DNA of 64,000 nt, from contig JAFUGE010000006.1 in assembly GCA_017469545.1 (NCBI GenBank), positions 1 through 64,000 of the forward strand, read 5' to 3'. Positions 36,769 to 44,381 of this stretch are shown piece by piece. A program made the translations under genes and the position numbers. Source of the stretch: Clostridia bacterium. Lineage in GTDB: Bacteria; Bacillota; Clostridia; TANB77; UBA1234. Below the pieces are notes generated by a model. It saw only the letters and a program-made list of their open reading frames with translations. It was not told the DNA's origin and did not search any database. Numbering within the stretch: position 1 is the stretch's first letter; the number at the start of each line of letters is the position of its first letter.

Positions 36769-37302
36769 ATGATCTCAAAAAAGTGCAGGAAAAATGATTA
36801 TAAAAAAACTGAATTTAATGAAGAAAGAATAATTAATTGTATTGTGAAAGCTCACCAAAAAATTATAAGGGATGAAGAAGATAAAAGCGCTGAGAATAAT
36901 AAGAAAATGAAGCCATTGATTGAATTGTTACAATCATTTCTATGGTGGCTTATGTATGTATTGATGTTCGTGTTTATTATAATGGCTATTGTTGGAGGAA
37001 TACTCCTTTATAATAATCTTAAAGCATATGGATTATTGAATATGAAAAATATAACATTTGGAGGTATAATAATTATAGCTATTATTTTTTGTATTTATAC
37101 ATGTAGAGCACATAAACATATTGATGACATAGAAAACATATCAGATATAAGTTCTGTTTCGGCACTTATTATAAGTATATTTGCATTAATTATCGCATTG
37201 GGAGCATTTGCCTTGCAATTTAGTGATTATAATAAAGAAATGACTGAAAAAGATGGAGAAACTGTTGAAATAGAAGCTATTGATGGTTTAAGTGAAAAAT
37301 AA
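36769..37302 (+). CDS. Three-helix membrane protein, paralogue of 43862
   Basis: 177 aa. A charged cytoplasmic N-terminus (about 1-52), two membrane helices (about 55-82, 95-117), a short loop IDDIENISD (about 124-132) and a third helix (135-160). The loop and third helix closely match the protein at 43862 (IDDISNISD then a similar hydrophobic helix), with the same order of parts. I know no named family. TAGGAG before the ATG. Confidence 0.72.
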   Translation: MISKKCRKNDYKKTEFNEERIINCIVKAHQKIIRDEEDKSAENNKKMKPLIELLQSFLWWLMYVLMFVFIIMAIVGGILLYNNLKAYGLLNMKNITFGGIIIIAIIFCIYTCRAHKHIDDIENISDISSVSALIISIFALIIALGAFALQFSDYNKEMTEKDGETVEIEAIDGLSEK

Positions 37303-37468
37303 ATATTTTATAGAAGGTTTTATTCATATTGGCGGCGGAAGGCTCTGCACAAATTCAAAAATACTAATCAAAAGCTTTATCTTAATTTGGATTTTCAATG
37401 AATGTTTACAGATATATATTGCTATTAATGCAAGTAAGTTTAATGAATAAAAAATATTGGAGGTTATG

Positions 37469-38176
37469 ATGAAGAGTGAGTGTAATTGTGATTGGAAAGG
37501 TCAACATGAAGTAAAAGTAGAATATGATTCAATAGAAAAATGCCCAAAGTGCAATAAAGCGATATCTCCGGAAAGATTACATGCTATTGTAATTGAAAAA
37601 GATAAAGGATATTGGTTTTATGTTTCGGATTTTTGCAGTGCATGCAAATCGGTTATTATTACTGAATATAGGCTGGAGGCTGATGGCAGAGACAGATTTG
37701 ATAGGATACATAGATTTAATAATAGCGAATTCATTAATTCAGCGCCAATAATATTTCAAGAAGAAAAATTCGATGAAATGATAAAGAAAATTTCATCTCA
37801 ATTCGTAAAGATATATAATCAATCATTACAAGCAGAAAAAATGGGGCTAGATGAAATAGCAGGTTTAGGATATAGAAAATCAGTAGAGTTTTTAATTAAA
37901 GACTTTGCTATATATGAAAACCCAGACAAAGTAGAGGAAATTAAAAACACTTGGATGAAAGTGTGTATAGAAAAATACATAAAAAATGAACAGATTAAAG
38001 TCTTAGCTGAACGCTCGGATTGGATTGGAAATGATGAAGCGCATTATATAAGAAAACAAGAGAATAGAGACATAACAGATATGAAAAAATTTATTAAGGC
38101 AATGGTATACTTTATAGGCATGACTCTTATAACGGAAGATGCTGAATCAATGGAGAACAAAAATAATAGGGGTTAA
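37469..38176 (+). CDS. DUF4145-type protein with zinc-binding N-terminus
   Basis: 235 aa from ATG 37469 (GGAGG 5 nt upstream; 37466 is also possible). N-terminal CPKC and a later CSAC suggest a zinc ribbon (residues about 24-65). The C-terminal half has the DUF4145 pattern: IYNQSLQAEK..GLDEIAGLGYRKSVEFLIKD. DUF4145 proteins are frequent in restriction and defence loci and may be HEPN-like helical bundles. Start of the 36370-38176 group's last gene. Confidence 0.78.
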   Translation: MKSECNCDWKGQHEVKVEYDSIEKCPKCNKAISPERLHAIVIEKDKGYWFYVSDFCSACKSVIITEYRLEADGRDRFDRIHRFNNSEFINSAPIIFQEEKFDEMIKKISSQFVKIYNQSLQAEKMGLDEIAGLGYRKSVEFLIKDFAIYENPDKVEEIKNTWMKVCIEKYIKNEQIKVLAERSDWIGNDEAHYIRKQENRDITDMKKFIKAMVYFIGMTLITEDAESMENKNNRG

Positions 38177-38238
38177 TATATGCACGCCGGCATATCCGTT
38201 GCATGTGCATTTATATATAATGATGAATTAATTGACAA

Positions 38239-38269
38239 GGCTCCAGCCAACAATTATTTGACTGGAGCC
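38239..38269 (-). terminator. Hairpin at the end of the minus-strand pair
   Basis: GGCTCCAG (38239-38246) with CTGGAGCC (38262-38269). Between convergent genes; weak T run on the minus strand (TTGTCAATT). Confidence 0.5.
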
Positions 38270-38284
38270 TACGTTTTCGAAATT

Positions 38285-38596
38285 CTATTGCTCTTCCTTT
38301 GCAGCCACATTCTTCTTACATCTACTACAAGAATAATATGGCCCATACTTTCCTTTTGCGTGGTATACCATAACGTCACCACACTGCTTACATTGTTTAA
38401 AAGTGGTATTCCAATTAACCTTAGTAGCTTTTGATTGTGACGAAGCCTTATTTGCAATTTTTTCTCTAGTGTTTAGAGTATGGACAGCATTGTTAATAAT
38501 TCCGCTCGTATCATTCGTTTCTAAAAAATATTTTATAGTGTATGCATCGTTATATGAGCAAAGCCTTTCTTTATAACTGTAGATAATAGAAAGCAA
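38285..38596 (-). CDS. C-terminal zinc-ribbon protein, possibly truncated
   Basis: 103 aa from a TTG at 38596 without a visible ribosome site. The frame is open a further 60 bases upstream, through the hairpin at 38618, with no ATG. The last 35 residues are a topoisomerase-like C4 ribbon, CKQCGDVMVYH ... YYSCSRCKKN; before it a helical region. The absence of a good start suggests the 3' remnant of a longer gene, cut where the DUF4160-like gene and its terminator now lie. Confidence 0.5.
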   Translation of the reverse strand: MLSIIYSYKERLCSYNDAYTIKYFLETNDTSGIINNAVHTLNTREKIANKASSQSKATKVNWNTTFKQCKQCGDVMVYHAKGKYGPYYSCSRCKKNVAAKEEQ

Positions 38597-38617
38597 TTCA
38601 CGGTTATTAATTATCAG

Positions 38618-38651
38618 AAAATCTCTCCAGTTATTTAACTGGAGAGATTTT
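38618..38651 (-). terminator. Terminator of the DUF4160-like gene
   Basis: Perfect 16-bp stem (38618-38633 with 38636-38651), 2-base loop, T4 on the minus strand within the arm. It touches the stop codon region of the upstream gene. Confidence 0.7.
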
Positions 38652-38653
38652 GC

Positions 38654-38911
38654 TTAGTAGCCATAGGGATTGGATTTAGATTCCCATTCCTCTTTCAAAG
38701 AGTACTGGTTATCCCGGACCCAGTCTAAAACATCTTGGCGACGATTTCGTGGAATGTTACTTTCACCAGCAATATACTGGCAGGTATCGATGTTCACGCT
38801 TGCGTCGTATCCGCCAACATTGACATGAACATGAGGGTACCGCTCAGAGCCCTGATTACCGTTGTGACCGTGAATCACGTAGCTCCGCATCCACTGAGGA
38901 GTGTAAGCCAT
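38654..38911 (-). CDS. Small DUF4160-like protein
   Basis: 85 aa from ATG 38911 with ATGGAGGT 8 nt upstream. YPHVHVNVGGYDASVNIDT and the later DWVRDNQYSLKEEWE resemble DUF4160, small proteins often beside DUF2442 toxin-antitoxin-like genes; no DUF2442 is seen here. GC-richer than the neighbours and uses CGG for Arg twice in 85 codons, unlike the rest of the window, so recent transfer is likely. Confidence 0.65.
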   Translation of the reverse strand: MAYTPQWMRSYVIHGHNGNQGSERYPHVHVNVGGYDASVNIDTCQYIAGESNIPRNRRQDVLDWVRDNQYSLKEEWESKSNPYGY

Positions 38912-39118
38912 AATATTTACCTCCATTATCTTATTATAGTAGGAAACAGTTTGTATTGTATCGTAGTTTTTAACTTATGTCAACATGAATTTGCGTTTTT
39001 TTAATATTATTCCACAAATTATCTCTTTTTGATTGTCTACATAATTAAATGATTGTTTTTTTGCCATTTTTGTTGTATAATAAATCCATAAAAGCTATTG
39101 CCAAGAAAGGAACGAACT

Positions 39119-40138
39119 ATGATAAATGAAATAATAAACAAACTTACAAATAAATTTACTGAAACCGTTTTTTGTAAGAAAAGTAGTGACTTAGAAGATA
39201 GAATAAAAGCACTAGAAATCTTATTGAAAAAGTATCCTAATAATGAAAAACTTATGAACGAATTAAATATATGCAAAATAGGATTACAAGGCGAAAAGGA
39301 AATTGAATTTGAGCTATCAAATGCCAATGTTGGTATGTATGTGCTTCATGACGTTAATATGGTCTACCAAGACTTAAAAGCACAAATTGACTATATTATT
39401 ATTACTGCGGCGTATACATACTTTGTGGAGTGTAAAAGAATTTCTGGAAATATATTTGTTGATGCAAGCGGGAATTTTAATAGAGCGTATATGAAAGATG
39501 GTAAAAAAGTAATTGAAGGAATGTATTCACCTTTGAGTCAAGCACAAAGGCATATTGAAATCTTCAAAAAAATTTGGGCTGATAGAAACACTTCGATATT
39601 GGATCAAACTGTTAGATTAAAAAACTTTGATAGATGGTATAAACCTCTTGTTGTTTTTGCAAATCCAAAGAATACAATAGATTTGCGAAATGCTCCTGAA
39701 GATTATAAAGATAAGATAATTAAGAGCGAAAATCTTGTAGAATTACTAAAAAAGGAATATCAATCCTGTGATAAAGATTATTTAATTAGCAAAAAGGATA
39801 TGGAATTGGTTGCGTATTCAATTATGACCCACTATAATAGAGTACCTAAAATAGATTATATATCTAGATATGAAGAAATGATAAGCACAACCAAAAATGA
39901 TGTGGAAGATAGTGAAAGATTGAAAGAAGAACTATTATCATATAGAGAACAAAAGTCTAAAAGCAGACACATCTCAGAAAGTTATGTTTTTATGGATGAT
40001 GAATTAGAAATAATATTAAAAGTAAAGCCAAAAACTAAAGAAGAATTGGTAAAAGCCAATATCCTTCCAGAAGTGAAGGTTAGGTATCACGGAGAAGAAA
40101 TTGTTAATATAATTGTGTCATACAGCAAAGCGGATTGA
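39119..40138 (+). CDS. NERD-domain nuclease-like protein
   Basis: 339 aa from ATG 39119 (AAAGGAA upstream; the earlier in-frame TTG at 39098 lacks one). NERD domain at about residues 50-145: GLQGEKEIEFEL, LHDV, then LKAQIDYIII and FVECKRISGN, the D...E-x-K nuclease core. The C-terminal part is helical and charged. NERD is a restriction-endonuclease-like fold often joined to helicases; here a UvrD-type helicase gene lies convergently 42 bases away, which suggests shared work. Confidence 0.85.
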   Translation: MINEIINKLTNKFTETVFCKKSSDLEDRIKALEILLKKYPNNEKLMNELNICKIGLQGEKEIEFELSNANVGMYVLHDVNMVYQDLKAQIDYIIITAAYTYFVECKRISGNIFVDASGNFNRAYMKDGKKVIEGMYSPLSQAQRHIEIFKKIWADRNTSILDQTVRLKNFDRWYKPLVVFANPKNTIDLRNAPEDYKDKIIKSENLVELLKKEYQSCDKDYLISKKDMELVAYSIMTHYNRVPKIDYISRYEEMISTTKNDVEDSERLKEELLSYREQKSKSRHISESYVFMDDELEIILKVKPKTKEELVKANILPEVKVRYHGEEIVNIIVSYSKAD

Positions 40139-40142
40139 TAAT

Positions 40143-40182
40143 AAAAAAATAACCACCAGTCAAACTGATGGTTATTTTTTTT
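40143..40182. terminator. Bidirectional terminator between NERD and helicase genes
   Basis: AAATAACCAcCAG pairs with CTGaTGGTTATTT around TCAAA, followed by T8 on the plus strand and A7 on the other side. Serves both convergent genes. Confidence 0.85.
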
Positions 40183-43099
40183 ACCCTATTCTAAATCCAA
40201 TTTGTCTGTTGTTATTGCTAGACTCTGTATGTCCACAGTATTCCCTATTAGTACATGCTAAAAATTTTCCGCCATTTCTATTTTCTTTCCACACCATATA
40301 CCCACCACATCGCGGACATATTTTCTGGCTTTTTAATATGCTGATGTCATTAACTGTGTAATCACATTGCGGGAAATAGCTACACCCCAAAAATTTCTTG
40401 CCTTCATTTTCGCGAATAACAAGTGTACCTTTTTTACATCTAGGGCAATTTGGCCCTTCAGTAACATCTTTTTCATATTTAGTTTTATATTCATTTATTT
40501 GATATGTTGAAGTCAAATCCTTTAAAAATAATGACTCTTGCTTTGACGGAACAATTAAATATGTTCTGCATCTTGTTCTAGTTAATGCAACATAAAATAA
40601 TCTTCGTTCTTCTGCAAATTCATATTGATCTTTATTTTGCAATACTAAACTTAGAACTTCATCATCAGCGATTCTGTTTGGAAATCCGTTTATTGTATTT
40701 TTCATATTTATAATGATGACATTGTCTACTTCTAAACCTTTTGAAGAATGTGCTGTCATAAATTGAATTTTCATTTTGGGATATTTGTTGTATAAGTAAT
40801 AAGTAGTATTCCCAATTGGTGAAAAATCTGTATCTATATAATCATTTATATCATTATTGTTTCTGCCTAGTAATAATATTTGTGCTTCTTCACCAAAATG
40901 CCAGTAGATATCAGCAATAGCCATTTGCAATGCTTGCTTTTTGTCAGATACATATTTCATAATTTTGATTGGCTCTACAATTCTTTTATCCGATACCAAA
41001 TTTTTCTTTATTTGTTCAGGATTTTTTTCGATAAAAGCTTTTGTAATATCTAATAATTCTTGTGAATTACGATATGTTTTTTCTATCTTGGTTAATGAGC
41101 TTTCTCCAAAATATTTTTCAAAATTAGTAAATAAATCTAAGTCGCTTCCTGTAAATCTATATATTGATTGCCAGTCGTCACCTACACAAAATAATTTTGC
41201 ATTTGAATGAGTGATAATTGATTTAATTAATTGGTATCTCCCAAATGAAATGTCTTGGTATTCATCAACGATAATATATTTGTAATTAAAAGGAATATCA
41301 TAATTGTTTATATACTTAATGGCCAGATTAATCATATCATTAAAATCTATTTGATTTCTATCTTTTAAAGTTTTTTCGTAGTACTCTATAATTGGTTTTA
41401 CAATTTCTAAAAATATATTGTTTCGTTTTGCTTTGAATGAATCTTCATAAGACTTTAGATTATCGATATTTGAGCTATCGTATCCATTTGTTTTGTATAA
41501 CTGTATAAATGTGCAAATTAGTTTCTCAAATTCTTTAAAATGATAGTCTGAATCATTTGCATAAACCTTTTCGTAGATATCCTGAATATTTCTTGGATTG
41601 GATTTAATCTCATTTTCGTCTAATAATTTTTGAAGCTCAGTAATTAATCTGTTTTCCTGATTGTAGTAAGAATAAGTTTCTATCAATTTGGTACCATTTG
41701 CTTTGTGAAATTTTCTTTTCCAATCCATACTTTCTAAATATTTCTTTTCTTCAATAGGTGATAGCCAAGGAAGAGTATTATCTTTTGTTATACCAAAATG
41801 TTCAAGATATATGTCATAGTCAGTAAAATAAAAGTCTGGATGGTATTTTCCATACGGATTGTTAGGATCTTTGTATGGATATTCTTTTTCATATTCATAA
41901 TTAATTCCATTTACAAATAGGTAGTTTGCAATCATAACTTCTTCCATACTACGAAGCTTTTCACCAGAAATTGTTTTTAACTCTCGCTTCATATCATTAA
42001 TTTTTACATCCATTAAACAACTTGACTTGTATTTTGATTGTAATGATTCTAAATCTTGTGCTCTTTGTTCTTCGATATATGAGCCAAGACTGTCAAAATT
42101 TTGCAAGCTTTTTGGAACATTTAAATAGAAAAGGAAAAAGTCAAATATCTTTTTTAGTGTGGTATAATCTTTTAAAACAACTGTTTTAAAATAATTTGAA
42201 ACTATTTTTGTCATATCACCATCATCACTGATATTTGGATGTTCATATTGATTGATAATCCCTAAACCTAGTTTATGAAAAGTATATGATTTAACTGATA
42301 TGCCTAATTTGTTATTAATTCTTTCGGCCATTTCATCTGCCGCTTTCTTGCCAAAAGAAAGTAACAAAATTTCGTCAGGATTGACATTTTTCTTTTCTAC
42401 TAAGTATTTAACTTTAGCAGCAATTGTAAGTGTTTTTCCACTTCCTGCGCCAGCCACTATTAAATTGTTAATATCGTCTATGATTACAGCATCTCTTTGT
42501 TGATAATCTAGACTTTTTCCGTCTATATCACCAAAGAACTCTTCATTATTTTTTTCTTCCTCTTTAATATATTCTTGATTCCATTGGAAGACTATTTTTC
42601 GAAAGTTTCTATATGTATAAATAAAATCCTGAGGAATTTCTAGATTTGCCTTTTGAAAAGATTCGTCAGTGAAATAATCATATAGGGCTTGATATTTCTT
42701 CAAAATATTATCTCGATCGATGGTAGTAATGTAATTTCTTCTTAATTCAGTGGATTCTGCAAAAAAAGAATCAGATTCTTTAATCTTATCATTATACGCC
42801 TTAATAATTTCTTGCTTTTCAAGATATAGCTTATTACTGTTTTTTATTTCATTGTTTAAATTTAAATATATATAAATAAAGGAAGTATCTTTTGCTGTTT
42901 TAAAAAATTTTTTTGAAATACGCCTATAGAAAGAAAAGTATTTGTTTTGAAGTTCTGATTTTTTCTCATCAGAAATAAAGCTTTCTTTAGCTGATTCAAG
43001 CTTACTATAGAAAGCATCAATTTTAGCTGAGTCATTTTCATCATTAGTATGTTTGATGAAAATAATGATTATTAAAATGGGAACTACAATAAATACCAT
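40181..43099 (-). CDS. UvrD/HelD-type SF1 helicase with two C-terminal zinc fingers
   Basis: 972 aa from ATG 43099, preceded by AGGAGTAT; the ATG at 43120 lies before that site. One N-terminal hydrophobic helix (about 2-17) suggests membrane attachment. SF1A helicase motifs: Walker A GAGSGKT (about 207-213), DEYQDIS, GDDWQSIYRF, TAHSSKGLE and YVALTRTR. The C-terminus has two topoisomerase-type C4 ribbons (CPRCKKG... and CPRCGGY...). The layout resembles E. coli helicase IV plus zinc fingers. A middle insertion (about 400-560) with EKEYPYKDPNNPYGKYHPDF resembles the nuclease-like insert of helicase-IV relatives. Confidence 0.9.
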   Translation of the reverse strand: MVFIVVPILIIIIFIKHTNDENDSAKIDAFYSKLESAKESFISDEKKSELQNKYFSFYRRISKKFFKTAKDTSFIYIYLNLNNEIKNSNKLYLEKQEIIKAYNDKIKESDSFFAESTELRRNYITTIDRDNILKKYQALYDYFTDESFQKANLEIPQDFIYTYRNFRKIVFQWNQEYIKEEEKNNEEFFGDIDGKSLDYQQRDAVIIDDINNLIVAGAGSGKTLTIAAKVKYLVEKKNVNPDEILLLSFGKKAADEMAERINNKLGISVKSYTFHKLGLGIINQYEHPNISDDGDMTKIVSNYFKTVVLKDYTTLKKIFDFFLFYLNVPKSLQNFDSLGSYIEEQRAQDLESLQSKYKSSCLMDVKINDMKRELKTISGEKLRSMEEVMIANYLFVNGINYEYEKEYPYKDPNNPYGKYHPDFYFTDYDIYLEHFGITKDNTLPWLSPIEEKKYLESMDWKRKFHKANGTKLIETYSYYNQENRLITELQKLLDENEIKSNPRNIQDIYEKVYANDSDYHFKEFEKLICTFIQLYKTNGYDSSNIDNLKSYEDSFKAKRNNIFLEIVKPIIEYYEKTLKDRNQIDFNDMINLAIKYINNYDIPFNYKYIIVDEYQDISFGRYQLIKSIITHSNAKLFCVGDDWQSIYRFTGSDLDLFTNFEKYFGESSLTKIEKTYRNSQELLDITKAFIEKNPEQIKKNLVSDKRIVEPIKIMKYVSDKKQALQMAIADIYWHFGEEAQILLLGRNNNDINDYIDTDFSPIGNTTYYLYNKYPKMKIQFMTAHSSKGLEVDNVIIINMKNTINGFPNRIADDEVLSLVLQNKDQYEFAEERRLFYVALTRTRCRTYLIVPSKQESLFLKDLTSTYQINEYKTKYEKDVTEGPNCPRCKKGTLVIRENEGKKFLGCSYFPQCDYTVNDISILKSQKICPRCGGYMVWKENRNGGKFLACTNREYCGHTESSNNNRQIGFRIG

Positions 43100-43365
43100 A
43101 AAAATACTCCTAAAACACATTTTTTAATAGAGATAGTAATGCGATTATTGACGCGATACTTATGTAAATTATACCATTTTTAAGCGCGAAAGTCAAATTA
43201 TGTATACTTCGTGCGACTGGCTTGAAAAATTTTTCTAGTAGTATAGGCAATATCCTCCAAATGTGCCTAAAACACCTCTTTTTGCATAATCAAAACTCAT
43301 AAAATCAGGTCTTATGTATGTTAACTATGAAGAGGGAAGAATGCAAAGGATTTTTCTAAGAAATA

Positions 43366-43395
43366 TTTAATTTGTCGACATTTTTGACAAGCCTA
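43366..43395 (+). promoter_or_regulatory. TTGTCGACA element, copy 1
   Basis: TTAATTTGTCGACA (43367-43380) followed five bases later by TTGACAA. The same TTAATTTGTCGACA occurs at 43760-43773, there followed by TTCGACAA. It lies 47 bases upstream of the -35 box of the gene at 43508. Confidence 0.55.
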
Positions 43396-43426
43396 CAATT
43401 GAATACTATAAAATAACACAAAAAGG

Positions 43427-43455
43427 TTGACAAATGCGGTGCAATATGTTAACAT
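43427..43455 (+). promoter_or_regulatory. Promoter of the small gene at 43508
   Basis: TTGACA (43427-43432), 17-base spacer, TAACAT (43450-43455). The remaining gap from 43100 to 43366 has no ORF or known element that I can see. Confidence 0.55.
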
Positions 43456-43507
43456 ACACATCAGGATCTTTTTTATATATCTACAAACATTATGGAGGTA
43501 GAAGATC

Positions 43508-43717
43508 ATGGGTCGTAATGATTACAACTATGGAAGTGGCAAAATGGGCCGGAACAAGGATCAGAACCAGATGGTGCGTGATGCAGCAAGGGAAGTTGGT
43601 GTTGATCCTCAGAAGCTTTCCGAACTGGTTCACCAAGAGAAAGATAACTGGTACAATGGAGATTACTCCTATTCTGATCTCATCGATTTGGCAAAAGAAC
43701 TGAAGAAGAAAGGCTAA
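43508..43717 (+). CDS. Small hypothetical protein
   Basis: 69 aa. TGGAGGT lies 7-8 nt before the ATG. N-terminus rich in Gly, Asn and Tyr; C-terminal helix pair (VRDAAREVGVDPQKLSELVH; shown at the 20-residue limit). Charged, soluble; no family recognised. GC-richer than the flanking genes and has one in-frame CGG (43550). It has its own promoter and terminator. Confidence 0.7.
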   Translation: MGRNDYNYGSGKMGRNKDQNQMVRDAAREVGVDPQKLSELVHQEKDNWYNGDYSYSDLIDLAKELKKKG

Positions 43718-43724
43718 ACTCAAC

Positions 43725-43761
43725 AGGCGGGTGATTTTATAATCACTCGCCTAATTTTATT
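43725..43761 (+). terminator. Terminator after the small gene
   Basis: AGGCGGGTGATT (43725-43736) pairs with AATCACTCGCCT (43741-43752), one G-U, TTAT loop, then AATTTTATT. Confidence 0.8.
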
Positions 43762-43824
43762 AATTTGTCGACAAAATTCGACAAAAAATACCCGTAGACA
43801 GAAATCGACAAGATGTGATATATA
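43760..43824 (+). promoter_or_regulatory. Operator-like repeats and promoter of the membrane-ATPase pair
   Basis: Three TCGACAA copies (43768, 43778, 43805) in a setting that repeats the element at 43366. TAGACA (43795-43800), 18-base spacer and TATATA (43819-43824) with a TG one base before it form an extended -10 promoter; the third TCGACAA lies inside its spacer. Likely a regulator site shared by both transcription units. Confidence 0.55.
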
Positions 43825-43861
43825 TACAGTAACAGAAATTTTATCTAAAATTGGAGGAAAA

Positions 43862-44326
43862 ATGAAAGGAAAGAGAAAAAAGACTAAGTTTACTAAAAAG
43901 ATAGAAACGACACCGCAAAAGGAAACTACAAGTGATGTTGTTAAAAGAGGAATTATTAATGCTTTTAAGCAAATGAAAGAAGAGAATATAGAAAGCTCAA
44001 GACCAATTATAAATTGGATACAGAGCATTATTAATGGACTGATGTTAGTATTTGCACTAACCAGTTTCATGTTTGCATGGGCCTTCGCTCAACCTGTTTT
44101 GGGTAATATAAAAAACGGAGAATATTTTAATATTCTTAATATAGTATTATGTCTTGATATTATCTCTTTGATAATATTTGGAGGATACACATTTAAAGTT
44201 AATAAGTATATTGATGACATTAGTAATATATCAGATTTAACAGGTATATGTAGCTTTTTATTGAGCGTTTTTGCAACTCTAATAGCATTGTTTGCATTCA
44301 TGTTACAACTTGAAAATGGGGTATAA
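43862..44326 (+). CDS. Three-helix membrane protein beside AAA ATPase
   Basis: 154 aa. A basic Lys/Thr-rich N-terminus, helical linker, two membrane helices (about 57-77, 89-112), the loop YIDDISNISD (about 119-128) and a third helix (131-151). Same layout and loop as the protein at 36769. TTGGAGG before the ATG. The AAA ATPase gene starts 55 bases later with no terminator between, so the pair is probably one operon: a membrane protein with a cytosolic ATPase, a layout common in phage-defence effectors. Confidence 0.72.
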   Translation: MKGKRKKTKFTKKIETTPQKETTSDVVKRGIINAFKQMKEENIESSRPIINWIQSIINGLMLVFALTSFMFAWAFAQPVLGNIKNGEYFNILNIVLCLDIISLIIFGGYTFKVNKYIDDISNISDLTGICSFLLSVFATLIALFAFMLQLENGV

Positions 44327-44381
44327 AAAATAATCACTGATAGTTATTGTTAAGTATGTATAGATTGATGTGGAGGTAAAA

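Noticed and set aside
38180-38434. Plus-strand ORF of 84 codons
   Set aside because: It runs through a terminator hairpin and opposite the zinc-ribbon codons of the minus-strand gene; no ribosome site.
43434-43703. Plus-strand ORF of 89 codons overlapping the small gene
   Set aside because: Out-of-frame shadow of the 43508 gene, beginning in its promoter.
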